Assembly: GCF_047496725.1 (NCBI RefSeq)
Contig: NC_132978.1
Span: 12,328,501 to 12,392,500, forward strand
Source of the DNA: Anoplolepis gracilipes
Taxonomy: Eukaryota > Arthropoda > Insecta > Hymenoptera > Formicidae
DNA: 64,000 nt
Direction: 5' to 3'
Part shown: positions 1 through 12,812 of the stretch, piece after piece
Layout: each line of letters starts with the position of its first letter
How positions within the stretch are numbered: position 1 is the first letter of the stretch
Made by a program: the position numbers and the translations under genes
The notes under the pieces: generated by a model
What the model was told of the DNA's origin: nothing
Databases searched by the model: none
What the model saw: only the letters and a program-made list of their open reading frames with translations

Positions 1-400
1 AATCAAAGATGTATTATATAAAATAACGAAAAAATAAATTAATACTTTTTTAAATTATTACTTATTAATAAACTTAGCATTAAACTATTATTTTTTGTTG
101 TATATATTCTATTTTAAAAATCATAAATTTTGATTATATATTATATATGTTATTATTTATCATTTCTTTTTTAGATATTAAAGATAACAATATATAGAGA
201 CAAATATATATACTTTTACTCTAGAAAATTTTTACATATATTTATTATCTCAGTTTTGTATATTATTACTCGAAACATTAATTATTATAACTTTTATAAT
301 TATCTTCGTGGCCTACTAATGTATCACGTTAAATGTGCGAGAAGAAGAGAAAGATACACAGCTAACAATTTAAATTTTAAAACTAGGAAAATTAATAGTG
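1..400. other. AT-rich noncoding stretch
   Basis: Very AT-rich sequence with many short A and T runs and stops in all frames. I see no gene, RNA or mobile-element signature. It runs directly into the tandem duplication that follows. Confidence 0.6.
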
Positions 401-820
401 TATGAAAAAAAATTAATTCAAAAAATTACGAAAGATAAAAATATTGAATTAAATAACTATAAACTGTCTATGTTTGCTTTATTTAATTTTCCAGAAAAAA
501 ATGTAACTGAATATTTATTTCCCTTATAATCATTAAAAGAATTTAAGATAGCAAATAGTACGATGCTATCAATATATTGTATATAACTGCACCATTATTG
601 ATAAAAAGAATATTTTATGAAAAGAAAAAATACAAAAGATAAAAATATTGAATTAAAAAAATATAAACTGTTTATGTTTGCTTTATTTAATTTTCGAGAA
701 AAAAAAAAGTGTGACTGAATATTTATTTCAAAAAGTAGTAATTAAAAGAATTTAAGAAAGCAAATAGTATGATGCTATCAATATATATAACTGCGCCATT
801 CTTGATAAAATGAATATTTT
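401..820. repeat. Tandem duplication, two copies of about 200 bp
   Basis: Two head-to-tail copies with a period of about 204 bp: roughly 401-615 and 616-820. Both contain the same ordered landmarks: GATAAAAATATTGAATTAAA, then ATAAACTGT.TATGTTTGC, then GACTGAATATTTATTT or its variant, then GATGCTATCAATATAT, then a TTGATAAAA.GAATATTTTA end. By eye the copies agree at close to nine in ten positions, with small indels in the A-runs. No reading frame is kept, so this looks like a recent noncoding duplication. Confidence 0.8.
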
Positions 821-1956
821 AAGGAATTCATGCGCACGCAAAATAAATATTTTATGTCGGAGAGATAATTTGCCTCACTTACAGTGGTTTCCGTGTGCTT
901 AACAGCTGCCTTAGTTGATTTAATAATATACCTAATTACTGTCTTACGCTTCTGTGCGCGCGGTAACGATATTATGCGAATCACGAATCTGTGCATGCTG
1001 GTACGAGAGTGAATAATAGTTATTTTGATATAATTCGAATATGCCCGTTAACTGTACAGACACTATAATCATTATAACGTTATAATTTTGACGTATTACA
1101 ATGTCCTTTTACTTCAACTGAAATTATGTGAAATTATCTTTATATAATTTTTTATCTCCACTTTATTTCATATATAGAGTTAAAGTTTGCTTTAGGAGCA
1201 AGTTCTATGCTTTTTGTAATAATACTAACGCGTAATTAAGTAAATATTTTTTAAACTTGGCAACTTTTTTACTAGATTTTAATGTATCCAAACAGACATA
1301 TATATTTCTTTTAAATTGCAGGAACACCGCGAAACTAAAAACGCTATATCTTGAAAAATTGCAGTAAAACAACACGATTGAGATTAAACGAAAAAGATTA
1401 AATATGATATAAGGTCGGTATTAAATAATTGTGTTGATAAATCAAGAGTCTTATCGCAGTTCATATTATATTTATATACCTGTAATTTATGTTTTGTCAC
1501 GTGGATGATTATCTGTCTACGATAAATATTAATGCAAAACGGATAGAAACTAATCATAAAGTAAACATCGGACAGGAGCAATAAAATACGTGGAAACTGT
1601 CGTAAGCGATGCAAATAAGCGCTACTCGAGTGTTTATTTCGTATGCGCCGTGCATAATAATTAATAGCCTCAATCGAAGTACATTAAGAAACCGCACCAT
1701 CGGTGCGCTCGTTAAATATGCACCGGCCGACGTTCCCTTGCAAGGAAACGCGGGTCCTCATACGGTAACGGTTGTCCGACGTGCGGAACCGCCTGGTTGC
1801 ATGTCCACGGAAAGGTTACCGGCAATAAAGTACCCGACATCCGGCGGCTATTAATGCCGCGGCGCAATGCCAAACGTCATTTACATCGGCACTTTATTTC
1901 TATCGCGTATCCGCGTTAGAGTGCGCGCAGAAGGTATAGAGAGAAAAGGAGAAAGA
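821..1956. other. Noncoding stretch, no gene seen
   Basis: AT-rich to about 1.6 kb, then a CpG-rich patch at about 1.63-1.93 kb. Open frames here are short and resemble no family. Nothing further is supported. Confidence 0.55.
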
Positions 1957-1981
1957 AAGAGAGAGAGAGAGAGAGAGAGAG
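1957..1981. repeat. (GA)n microsatellite
   Basis: Pure GA dinucleotide run preceded by imperfect purine sequence from about 1935. Confidence 0.95.
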
Positions 1982-2239
1982 CTTTAAAGTCGATTACACT
2001 AGCACATCTGAGAGATTTTTTATCATTCTAGCGCATAAGACGCGGTACTTGAGATCTTTCAGGATCTTCGCAGACTCTAGGCGAACTTTGACTCTTTGTA
2101 AACAAATTTTTTAATTTCACAAAAATGTATAACTCTGTAAAAATTGAGATTAAAAACTTTCAATGTAGGTCAAAGTATAATATGTGGTCGTAAATTAAAT
2201 TTTCATATACTTAAATAAATATAACAAACTTTAAATCAT
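1982..2239. other. Noncoding spacer
   Basis: AT-rich unique-looking sequence between the GA microsatellite and the fold-back repeat. No feature seen. Confidence 0.5.
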
Positions 2240-2349
2240 GGTTATGCGCATAGAATACTTTTTTGAAAAATATTAATGTTAAATATATTTTTGAAAGAAT
2301 ATTAATATCGTCAATTCGGAAATTTGGATTAATTAAAAATTTGTAAGTG

Positions 2350-2401
<52 letters not shown>

Positions 2402-2652
2402 CACTCAGGTTACTCATTATGCATTTTTATATATTTCAAAAAAATTCTATGCGTACAATTGTATAATAATTTAAAGAAAATTTATAATTATAACACTGAA
2501 TTTAATTTTAGTTTAATTATAACTAAATTTTCTTTAAATTATTATACAATTGTACGCATAGAATTTTTTTGAAATATATAAAAATGCATAATGAGTAACC
2601 TGATTGAAATTTAAATTCTCAGAATATTAATGTTGTTGATTCTGAAATTTTA
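2240..2652. repeat. Nested fold-back repeat with internal (AT)n tract
   Basis: Three related segments lie here. The core is an inverted repeat with arms at 2398-2494 and 2511-2610 and a 16-nt loop; the arms share CAGGTTACTCATTATGCAT / ATGCATAATGAGTAACCTG and continue inward with few mismatches. To the left of the (AT)n tract, 2245-2326 is a weaker direct copy of the right arm plus its flank (2556-2652). Both hold GCATAGAAT, TTTTTTGAAA and a shared block of the form GAATATTAAT...GAAATTT. No open frame or transposase is present. The layout suggests a non-autonomous hairpin or MITE-like element that was duplicated, but no target-site duplication is clear. Confidence 0.75.
2351..2399. repeat. (AT)n microsatellite
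   Basis: About 24 uninterrupted AT units, sitting exactly at the outer edge of the fold-back arm, so it may have grown from the terminus of the element. Confidence 0.95.
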
Positions 2653-4642
2653 CGTTCCGTCGTAAAGCGTGCCACAGATTCATAAATCCAAGTAGCGGAC
2701 TTGTTCGCGGCAGGAAAAACAATTTCCGGCGAAACGCCGAATTAAGTACTTATCTTTACGAGCCGTCGTGCAATTTTCTGAAAGAAGATACGCCGTGGGT
2801 GCGCAGTGTTGAGGGAAAAATTTATCACGGTCTCGATACTATATTTCCAGTGTATAATGCCGCGCATTGTTTATTAACAAAAATTATACTCATGTTTATA
2901 GTGGATTGCGATTGTCGTGATAACAATGGAGGAGGAATTATTGTCGTAAAATGCTTACCTTATTCAACGTATGAGCCTTCTGACGCTCATTATCATCGAT
3001 CATTATCATCAACGCTAAACGACCGACAGAAATACATTCTAATTGATCTAATTAATGCTCTTGTACAATAATTATTTCGATATCTCTATTATAATTCGCG
3101 CACCTGTAATAGCTCTGGTTAATTACAAAATGCGCGATGGGAATCTCAAAGCGCTCAGAGACGACGGTCGGAGAATGAAATTCATGATGCGCGTTGAGCT
3201 CGCGAACCAGTTGGCCGGAATAAACTTACTGACCGTAACTTGGACCGCCGCCAATACGCCTCTCCGCGTTAGTATTCGTCTTTTCATCGCGACACACCTC
3301 AGCCGTGGCAGATAGATTGATGCGCGACTTTAAAGACGTAGGCGAGCGATCTGAATTATTCGCGTACCGCTGATATGCCGCGAGATTGAAATTTTCAGTA
3401 GGTACCCAGAAGCACTGCCAACTATGTATTCATGACGAATGCTTCTCTCGTCCTTCTGTCATCGTCGTACAAACGATCTCCAAGTGTAAAAATATATCAT
3501 CGTTCGCGACAATGGTCGTTGATAATTAAACAGGCGGAGATAAATTCCACGAATAGTCGAAATCTTCTCGTGGAAATAATTCATCGTTAAAATTAATTAT
3601 TTTATTGAATATAATCTTTTATACCGCGCGATAGTCATCGAAGATGCTAATCGTGGACGAAAAATGATGGTTGAAAGCCATTTTCAAAGAAGCGGAGAAT
3701 GTAGGTTAAGAGTAAACGCATTCCACGTACTAACGTGGCGGCAACAACGTCGGAATGCTTTCGGACACCCTATAAATTCTAATTTAAAATCACACTGTCG
3801 CAACGGAGAGGTCCTCCAAGAGCCGAGCCATTTCTCAGTGTGTTGCTCGCATAGCTCATTCGTTTTATCGTCCTGAGCAGCACGACCCGTCACTCCGGCG
3901 TCGTGATAAACAGCCGCTACTGTCGTAAGTCAAGTCAATGTAAAATCTCGAGCGCTATTCCTTCATAACGTTTACTCAGAGTGACTCGACGAGTACAGTC
4001 ACCATTTAATCAACAACGGGCTGTGCATGTCACCATCGTTTATCATTGTTCTTCGCAGTGAATCAGAGAATCAAACACTCTGGATGTTTGTTAAGTAGCG
4101 ATCTTCTCGAGTCTTTCTTTATCTAAACTCTATTTCACGCGCTGACACAATTGAGCCTTGTTACTCGATAACGAATGTTCGCGCGGTTGCTGCAAGCATT
4201 AATCGCAAATATAACGTTCTCGACAGGCTGCTCTTCATGTTGATCAACATCGGCAACGTAATTAGATCCGTCTTTCCACCGATTGCGATCGGCAACGGTA
4301 CATAAAGCTAATTTGTTACACGCTCTGTCCCGATTATCAAGATATCTTAGCGGACTTCAAACTCCATCTCGCTCTACAAGAATGCCGTTTAAGTATGTAT
4401 ACGTCGCTCGTCCGTGAAAACTTGTCAAGTCGTCGAGCATTCCGGTGTTAAAACGCCCGTTACCGTCACGGCGGTGCCGTGAAATCCTGTAAATCCGTAA
4501 AATGCATAGCTTCGAATGAAATTATAGGCACGAATGTAACCCTGCCTCGACCGAGGTTAATTCAACGGGAGCGTCGCGACGCCCCGGCTAATGGCATGTA
4601 CGACGTCGCAGTTGCGTGCCAGCATTCTCAGTCTCGAGCACG
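2653..4642. other. Noncoding stretch, no gene seen
   Basis: Mixed-composition sequence with moderate CpG content. Several short frames of 60-100 codons overlap on both strands, none with a recognisable domain or a convincing pair of splice sites. No structured RNA was recognised. Confidence 0.5.
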
Positions 4643-4699
4643 ATCGTCGTCGTCGTCGTCGTTGTCGTTGTCGTTGTCGTCATCGTCGTCGTCGTCGTG
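4643..4699. repeat. (CGT)n trinucleotide microsatellite
   Basis: Imperfect CGT/TGT/CAT triplet array. It gives poly-Ser or poly-Leu on one strand and poly-Thr on the other in overlapping short frames, all of which I treat as repeat artefacts. Confidence 0.9.
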
Positions 4700-7600
4700 T
4701 GTGAACACGAGAAGAAGAAAGCTGAGAAGAGGGGAAGCACCGATGCTGCCGGCTCGGCTGAGTGATGAAGTGAGTGCGGAGTGAGGTCTATTTTTGTGCT
4801 CACCGACAAACAGCCTCGTAGATCTCGTGACACGTCGTTAGAACGCCACGAAAATACCCTCTGCCCTCTGTCGCCTCCCCCCAAAAGTACCCCTCGTGAC
4901 AGCCACAGACTACTCTCCCCGGCTGCCGCGTTTATTCCGAGAAGCTACTAAACGCTGCACGTCGTAACGATACGTCGTTCGATCCCGCGACAAATATCGT
5001 CGAGTGGTCGATTTTCGTCGACGCGGCCTGATATCTCCTGCGAAAGTAACGTCTTCTATAAAACGCGGGAAACGCATTAAGCAGCGTGCATAGACAGGTA
5101 TTTTTCCTGCAATTTATCAAAGAACTACTATTTTATCACGATACCGATAATATCAAAATAAAGAAACTGTAAACATACGAGAATATGGATATAGAGGAAT
5201 AAAATTTAAAAAAAAACATTATACGATCTATAGTGGTATAATACCATCATATTTCAGAAAATAACCTGGGAGATATATGCTGATGGTAAATGATTAATGA
5301 TATAAGGAAAGTGAGACTCGTAACGGGATCGGGATTGGATTGAAATATCGTATAATCTATATATCTACATGCATTTCGAAATTTTTGGTATTTTTGAGTC
5401 GAATAATAGCAAAGAGGCAACGACACGAAAAGACACGTTTATTTAAAGCTTAACAATAAAATCAGGATTTGTGTGGATAAAGATAAATCTAAAGTTATGC
5501 ATTCAAGTTTGTAGAACAAAAATAAAAATATAGTGCAGTTTGTTGATTATGATTTGTAGTATTTGATGAAAATTGTAATGATTATATATATACATTTCAC
5601 GATTTTATATTAAATTCTACTTGGAAATTTATGAATGTATAAAATATTTTATTATAGTGAAATTTTATTAGTCTTAGAAAATTTATCACAAATTAAACAA
5701 ACATGAATCACTTATTTTATTAATTGATTTTTACGATCAATAGGCAGCAATTGTATGTCATGATAATTACATATCAGAAATAATTAATTACTAATATGAC
5801 ATTTTAAATACATGAATAATGATATTTATTTTCTTGACGTTAATTATGATGTAAAATATGAATAAAGCGGCGAATAATGTATTTTGTGTGAATATTTCAG
5901 TGTCTATTTAAAACAGTGAATTGTACCTAACTATCGTCTAGTCACGCATCGTTACGTACAACAAGGAAAATTAAACTAACAACGTACTTCGTCATAAATT
6001 CTTTGGGTTATTAACTTCGATTGCTCGTAGATTATACCACAGAATTTATTTAGTACCGTTAATATCCTCAAGTCTCGGTGAACGCACGGGTAAAAGAGGG
6101 TAAATGAAGATTATGCATACTATTCATGAACAGAATGTTTTTGCTACTTTAGATAAGATAATGTATTATGCGAAATGTAACGCTATATACACATATATAT
6201 CATGTCATAAAAAATGTATGAAAAACCAGATAATAGATAGCAAACAAAATTACACCGTTATTAACATTCTATTATTTCTTCATTTAATGAAACCTTTTAT
6301 TATTGAATAATTCAATCATTAATAATTGAATTTAATCTGACTTTGAGGGGGTCTCTTGTAAGGAAAATACGGGATATTTCTCGTATTAATGTTTGTATAT
6401 CGTAGATATAAAAGCTTATTGTTAGACAAATATAATAACGTCCACGAAAAAATTGTTTCGCTAATAAAAATTTATTGCTGAAAATTTGGTAGGAGCTTCT
6501 AGGAAACGCGTAATAAAATTCTCGAGGGCTAAACGTAATCGACGCCCGTTTATGCCGCTGTTTGTAAGAACGAGAGATTTTCAGAACAAATCCAGGCAGG
6601 CGTACACCCTATATCAGGCTTTCCGCCGGCTCCCCTTCTGACAGTTATTGCAACGTTTGAAGATACTTATTCGAGGAAGTTACGGCCAACAGCTGTGTGC
6701 TTTTTTCGATCGTTTGGTCTTCACTGTGGAAATTATTATGTACTGCACAGAGTTTATACATGCGATGTAGGCATAACCTTCCGGTGTAGGAAGTCTTATA
6801 TATTTTCTAGAACTAAGCGGCGGCAAACTAATGATAAACACGGCTCTTCGTGGCTATAAGGGGAAATTAATGTTCTGAACGTAACGGTAAATGGAGTGGA
6901 AAGAAGACAAGAAACCGCGAGATAAATGACGTCGGGTTTGCCGAAGAAGAGCATCTTTTGCGGAAAACCGCAGAAACGTGTAGTGAAAAATCTGAAGTTT
7001 TATTCGAGGATCATCCCGGACATATCGGCCACTGGCAGGTGCTGGGGAACATTTTAGGAAATAGTATAACAGTTAACCAGCACACTTTGTGCTAGAATTT
7101 TTCATGTACCGTAAATAAATGTACCGTGAAATTACACGTATTTTTTAGTCAAAAGCTTAGAATTTTTTCAAACGATAATTATTTATTATGAAACAATTAA
7201 GTACAATATATATATGTTATGCGCGTATTTTAAAAAGTCGGTCAGCCATTATGCACTATCATATAATGATTGGATCTTAATTATTTGATCGATCACTCTG
7301 CGCATAAAATTAATGAAGTGTCAGGAAAACAATGTGTAAATCAATCATCACTGCAACAAGAATATTTAAAGATTTTGTTGGAAATGTTAGAGGCGAAGAT
7401 AATCGGAACTAAAGCTCATGAAAAATTGTATTCTAGTGGTTATCATTACATCGATTTATTACAAATTTCATTTCATAATTCTCAATGAGGCAATCTGACG
7501 TGAACTTTCAAACGATATTAACGCTCTTATGCGTAGATGAAACTTATGCAAAATAAGCTAAATCTCGAGTTCTTTTCTTAAACAAAAATACATAATCTCC

Positions 7601-9814
7601 CATGAATCAAATTAGATTATCGCGCATTAAAATCCGAGAAAGATGTATTATCACGATATTATTTATATCACTGACAATGAGATTGTATTCGCGAGAGAAT
7701 TTCATAAATCAAGGTGGTAAATTGAAACGAGAACCATCGTCGATTTATTGCAATGAAAATTAACGCCGCCCTTTACGGAAACGTTGAATGAGATTCTGGC
7801 GTGTCTGGAGTGCATTAATCGTTTCGTCATTAGGAAGAAGATTCTGGATACGAAATGCGGCGGTAATGAGTAGCTTCATTAACGCTGCGGCTATTATATA
7901 AATGTTCGGCCTAGTTATTAGCAATTTCTTTTTGCTCCAAATTAATGACTTTCATGCTTTACGTCTAATGTTATTGTTTATATTACCAGAACAACTGACG
8001 ATTGCCGATTGTTTCGTTAAATGTTAATTAAATATACATAATTTGGTTATCACGCAAATTATTACTATATGTCTCTGTTATAAAGTTAGATAAAATCATT
8101 AATAGTCTATGCACGTTTCAATTATTATATCTGTAACATAACAGACAAATCAGATATGTTCAATTATGTTATGTGAACGTTGCGATAGTTATACATCTGT
8201 CATACACATATAGCGTGTGGATCGCGCGGGGCAAACGCAAAAAGTTTTGATGTAAAAAATTGTTGTAACTGTACTCTATTTTGGTGAGATTAATAGTATA
8301 GTGACATTCGCGCGGATGTTCAATTTCTTATCGTACATTCCCAAAAATAGTTATAACGATTCGCCATCTATCTACGTACAGTTGAAATCCATTTTTAATG
8401 TGCAAATGCGTGAGCGTATGGACGTGCTGCGGAACGAAATTTGAATTGATCCGTGCTGCTCGCCGAGAGTAAATGCGCAAGGAAGTGATTGCGGATGATG
8501 GACGATCGATGCCGGGGGATGATAAAGTAGTAGCGTGTGGCGGAGAAATATCGACGGGACGCGCCCCCATCTATCAGGCCCTTCCTCTGCCGTCTCTCCC
8601 TCCTCTACCCGCCTAGCCGATAATCACCGGCTGCCAACCAAAGTCAGGGATACAAGTAAGATCTTGTAGGAAGATTTGACTTGCTTTCGATCAATGTAGA
8701 AATTCAGCAATGCGGTGTCTGTAATGTTCCGTTTTAGAGCTGGGGTTTTTTTTTTTTTTAATATAAATTTTGAAACTATTATCTCTATAATTTGTTTCAA
8801 ATTTTTATATACGTTTATATATTTGTTTGAATATTATTTAAACAAATATTAAGTATTAACGAATTCTGTTTTTTTTTTCTTTTTGTTTTTTTGCTGTCTG
8901 AATTGTCAAGTTAATATTTTTCAAAGCTATTGTTTTTACGATAACGCGTGTACAGCGAAGAATTTTAAAAAGAGATATGATCGATTGTAATTTATGAAGT
9001 CAGAAGGAAGATTAATCGAGACCTCTCGTCTCTATCTCCTTTTACACATTGTGTCGCCGCGTTAAAAAAATCAGAAGTGTCAGTTCTGTGTTCCATGGAC
9101 ATATTAATACGTCGTACGGATGCGCTCGACGCGGCACGCAATCCGCTGTCATCCATCACACTCGAAGATGCGCGCCGCCGTTCCGGCGTGCACTCGCACC
9201 ATACGAAGTCATACCGCGTATGCGAGAGCGAAGGCACGCATCCAGTTAAAGTATGTGAAATCCAAGTGCTTTCAACTCCGCGGCAACTCACGGCCATAAC
9301 TCAGTCGCTCGTCGGGTTAAGAGTTAGAAAAATTTCACGGCTGACGTCATTTCTCTCGCACGTGCACATTTTCACCCGAGTTGACACGTGTGTAGCCGAC
9401 ACTAGACTTTTCCGAATGAGCTGTTAACCGATTTGTTGTAAAGTTGCATCCTCTCGAAATCGAAATTTTTCACGTTATGGTTGACTATATCTTTTTATTA
9501 ACGTATTAGAAATTACTTTAGCAATACATTAGTTTTGATACGACGATAGATAAGAATTATACGATATAAAACAGAAATTCCAATTCTATAATTTATGTCC
9601 CATGCTATAAATTTATTATCTAATATTAAATATTACAAATTATATACAGATATTGTATATAGGAACTGAAAAAAAGTATCTAAATTCTCTTCCGACTACA
9701 CGCGTGTGCATATATGCGTGTACGAATACGTGCAGTCTAGTCGGAACGTAGGAATGGAGATCAGCATACGTCGCGTATTATTTACAATTGGCGGCGATTT
9801 ATGTCTCCAGGCCG
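4700..9814. other. Long noncoding stretch, no gene seen
   Basis: CpG-rich until about 5.1 kb, AT-rich from 5.1 to 6.5 kb, then mixed. A short T-run lies near 8749-8759. A CpG-rich patch at 9.0-9.4 kb has overlapping open frames on both strands, which is typical of GC-rich noncoding DNA. I see no RNA gene, mobile element or splice-bounded exon. Confidence 0.5.
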
Positions 9815-9950
9815 GATGAAGGTAGGCGGGAGGGCATAGGGGGGGGGGGGGCAGGAGCGGAGAGAGAAGAACCGAGAGAGGAGAAAGAGAGAGAGGGAGA
9901 GGGAGGGAGGGGCAAAGAGGTGCAAGAGAGGAGAGCGAAAGAGAACGCGG
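9815..9950. repeat. Polypurine tract with G-run
   Basis: Almost unbroken purine strand including a 13-G run near 9839-9851 and GA/GGA-rich sequence. Open frames across it encode only Glu/Arg/Gly or Leu/Ser/Pro low-complexity runs. Confidence 0.85.
9895..9912 (+). other. Predicted G-quadruplex motif
   Basis: Four G-runs, GGG-AGA-GGG-A-GGG-A-GGGG, matching the G3+N1-7 consensus. The 13-G run 45 bp upstream could add to the structure. Confidence 0.75.
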
Positions 9951-10065
9951 CCGCCTTGCCAGCCAATTCCCGGCGGCCCGCTATATTTACGAGGCCCATA
10001 AAGTAGCGAGCACGACCGCGTATATTGCCGCGTAAATATCAGCTTATGGAAATATAGAGCTCAAT

Positions 10066-10067
10066 AT

Positions 10068-10121
<54 letters not shown>

Positions 10122-10133
10122 ACCTGCCTACCC
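10066..10133. repeat. (CCTG)n tetranucleotide array
   Basis: About 14 CCTG units followed by two CCTA-variant units. A related CCTG-then-CCTA array occurs at 49.43-49.51 kb. Confidence 0.95.
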
Positions 10134-12732
10134 AACGCGCCTGGCAGCTTTTCTTCCCTTTCCATTTGCAGGGGCATCCTGGGTATCCAGGGTAGTTCTC
10201 GCTTGGCCCGTTCGTAATCGCGCAGTTCCGGGGAAAGAATCAGTTGGGTCGCAAACTCGTGTCGTTGCTCACGGCTGCGGATTTATCGCCTGGCTTTAGA
10301 CGAAAAGCCATTCGACGATGGCAATTAGCGTCATGCGGCGAAGAAACGCATCGGGTCTTAATTATATAGAGAACTTGGAAGAGAACAGGTTTCTGGCTGT
10401 TTAATGCTTGAAACTTAATAATGTTCTCGGTAAGAGTGTTCGGTGTGTTACGATCTGCCTCCTTAACATAATTCATACAAAATACATACAAAATATTTAT
10501 CGACTATACGAAGCATCGACCATCTGATTTATGCTTTCCCTTAATAACACACTTTTAATATCATGTCATATCGTCGCACATATATTTTTTATGTGCGCGA
10601 TGATGACAGATATTAACGAAATACTCGGACCATATGCGATACTAAATATGTATTCACGAAGAAGCTGATCAGATGTCTAGAACGCGACGGAGTAGAACGC
10701 GACGAGGACGCCTGTCGCTGGCTGACACCATTAGCACGGCCATCAGTCACCATTAACACAGATGTCCGTGTGTTTCCGCGAACATCGCATTAATCACACC
10801 TATCCACATAAATTTCCGCCGGTCCGAGCGAAGCAACGAAACCCGAGCGTGTCTTGACACCTTAATGGATGATAAATCAGAAATTCATTAACAGAGGTGG
10901 GGGAGATTAGAACAGATGCGACGTATTTATCAAATAGAATACGATTTTATACGACCGTACGCAAGCAAATGGCCGGTATTTTAATTTATTCGCACTATTT
11001 TAATCTGACGCGCTGATACTATCGATGCAAATTGAAGTGACAATCTCGAACGTGTATTTCCCGTGATTTATGTACAATTACCGTCCAAATATTAACACAG
11101 GACGAGAATACGACGAACCGATTAATATTATATTAAATTTTCTTTCCGTCATTTAAAATATAATCAATGACAAAATTAATCCAACACATGCCTGTTATGT
11201 TCAGATAAATGTGAAGCTTGAGATATAAAGGATTACTTCCCGTAGGCCTTCCATCTTAATTAATTTCTGTGAAATCTTATGAATAGTTTATCATATGGCG
11301 AACATTTCGGAATACCGTCTCACACGGAAATAACAGGCTCACACAACCGGTTTCTGTCTAATAATCTCTAGATAACTGGAACTGAAGAGACTGACACGTC
11401 TAATGGAACTAAAATTAGTATCTAAAGTAGTCAGTAAAAACTCATCAGAAATTGAAGTTGACGATATTAAAATTTATATTAAACACACCGAGCCTTTCTC
11501 AAAAAGCCTTTAGGCTGAGATCGAGCGCGTTGATAATCTCATAATACTCCTCATATATTTCCGTTGATCGTATTGAATACATTAAGTCAACGACAGATTT
11601 AAATATAAATGTAAACGACATGTATATTTAGAGAGAAAAAAAAATGACACGTACAATGTTAGAATTTCAACGATAAATAAACTTATTTATTTTTACACGT
11701 ATGGCATCGTCCAGCGTAATATCCTTTGCAGATACCGCCGTACGAGTCTTAAAAGCTGAAAAGGGAGTCAGCGTTTTTGATCTCCGCTGATGTGTTTACG
11801 AGAGTCGTCTGGCAATTAATCGAGATTTATGGCATACTTTTGTAACGCTACATCAGATGAATCCATCTTAAATACCAATGCGCCGAGGGACAAGTTTAGG
11901 ACCGGGTGGCAATGCTGGCAATTCCACGCACTTTTTATCAGGGACAGCTGCTAAGCGTCCTCCACTGCTCTTCCCCATCTCAAAGTCCACCGTCCTCATG
12001 TGAGAAAAAATTGCGGGATTTACACGAAACGACCATCGAATCTTTTTACCGCGCTGTCGAAATTTTATGTTCCGCGGAGCCTTTCTCTGTTACGATTCGA
12101 TATATTTAAATTGCAGCATTCTCCTTCGTGGATAAACATTTATCATGTCAGCATGAGCGAAACGTACTCGACAAGAAGCAACGATTAAAATGTAATTTTG
12201 AAAAATGGAAGGAATACAAATCTTCTCCTTCGACGATAATTAGTCTTGCAAGTTTTCGCGAATTAATGTTGCAGGTGGCTGTTTAAAGGGCGAAAAGTTC
12301 ACGTGGCATATTTCACGAACGCAAAGTTGGTATGTGCATACTTTCAATCTGATTACGAATACGAAACGGAGATCAGGAAATCCTTAGGATTGCGCTTCTG
12401 ATTGAAACTCCTGCACATATTTCCCTAGCGTGTTGTCGCGCTTTGGCCACCGGTTTGTAGCAGGTGTAACGAGCAACCTCCCGCTGCGGCTATTAAGCTT
12501 TAGCCAAAATTAAACCTCACGGAACTTGAAACCCCAGAAGTTATTATCATGCTATTGCTCTTGCGAACTCCTGGCAAATCTTTATCGGTTTACCTCTGTA
12601 CTTGGTATGATATTCAGCATCTACGTAATTTTCATACCGTGTTATAGGATAAGAGAGATAAAAAGAAATATTATTTTATTGTCAAAATTTTTTATATATT
12701 TTTTCATTTACTACTTTATTTATTTTTTAACT

Positions 12733-12738
<6 letters not shown>
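10134..12738. other. Noncoding stretch, no gene seen
   Basis: Mixed composition. It contains the small hairpin listed separately at 10564-10608. Short open frames are unrelated to any family I recognise. Confidence 0.5.
10564..10608. other. Imperfect hairpin, about 17-bp stem
   Basis: The left arm starting TGTCATATCG pairs with the right arm ending CGATGATGACA, with two single-base bulges, and the stem continues through CGCACAT/ATGTGCG to a T-rich loop. It is too short for an ordinary animal microRNA precursor (usually 60 nt or more). It could be a chance palindrome or a protein-binding site. Confidence 0.5.
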
Positions 12739-12806
<68 letters not shown>

Positions 12807-12812
12807 TACATA
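12739..12812. repeat. (CA)n microsatellite
   Basis: More than 30 CA units, followed by CATA variants. Confidence 0.95.

Noticed and set aside
10066..10133. CRISPR-like regular repeats
   Set aside because: Short direct units without spacers; ordinary microsatellites. No array with repeat-spacer structure was seen anywhere.
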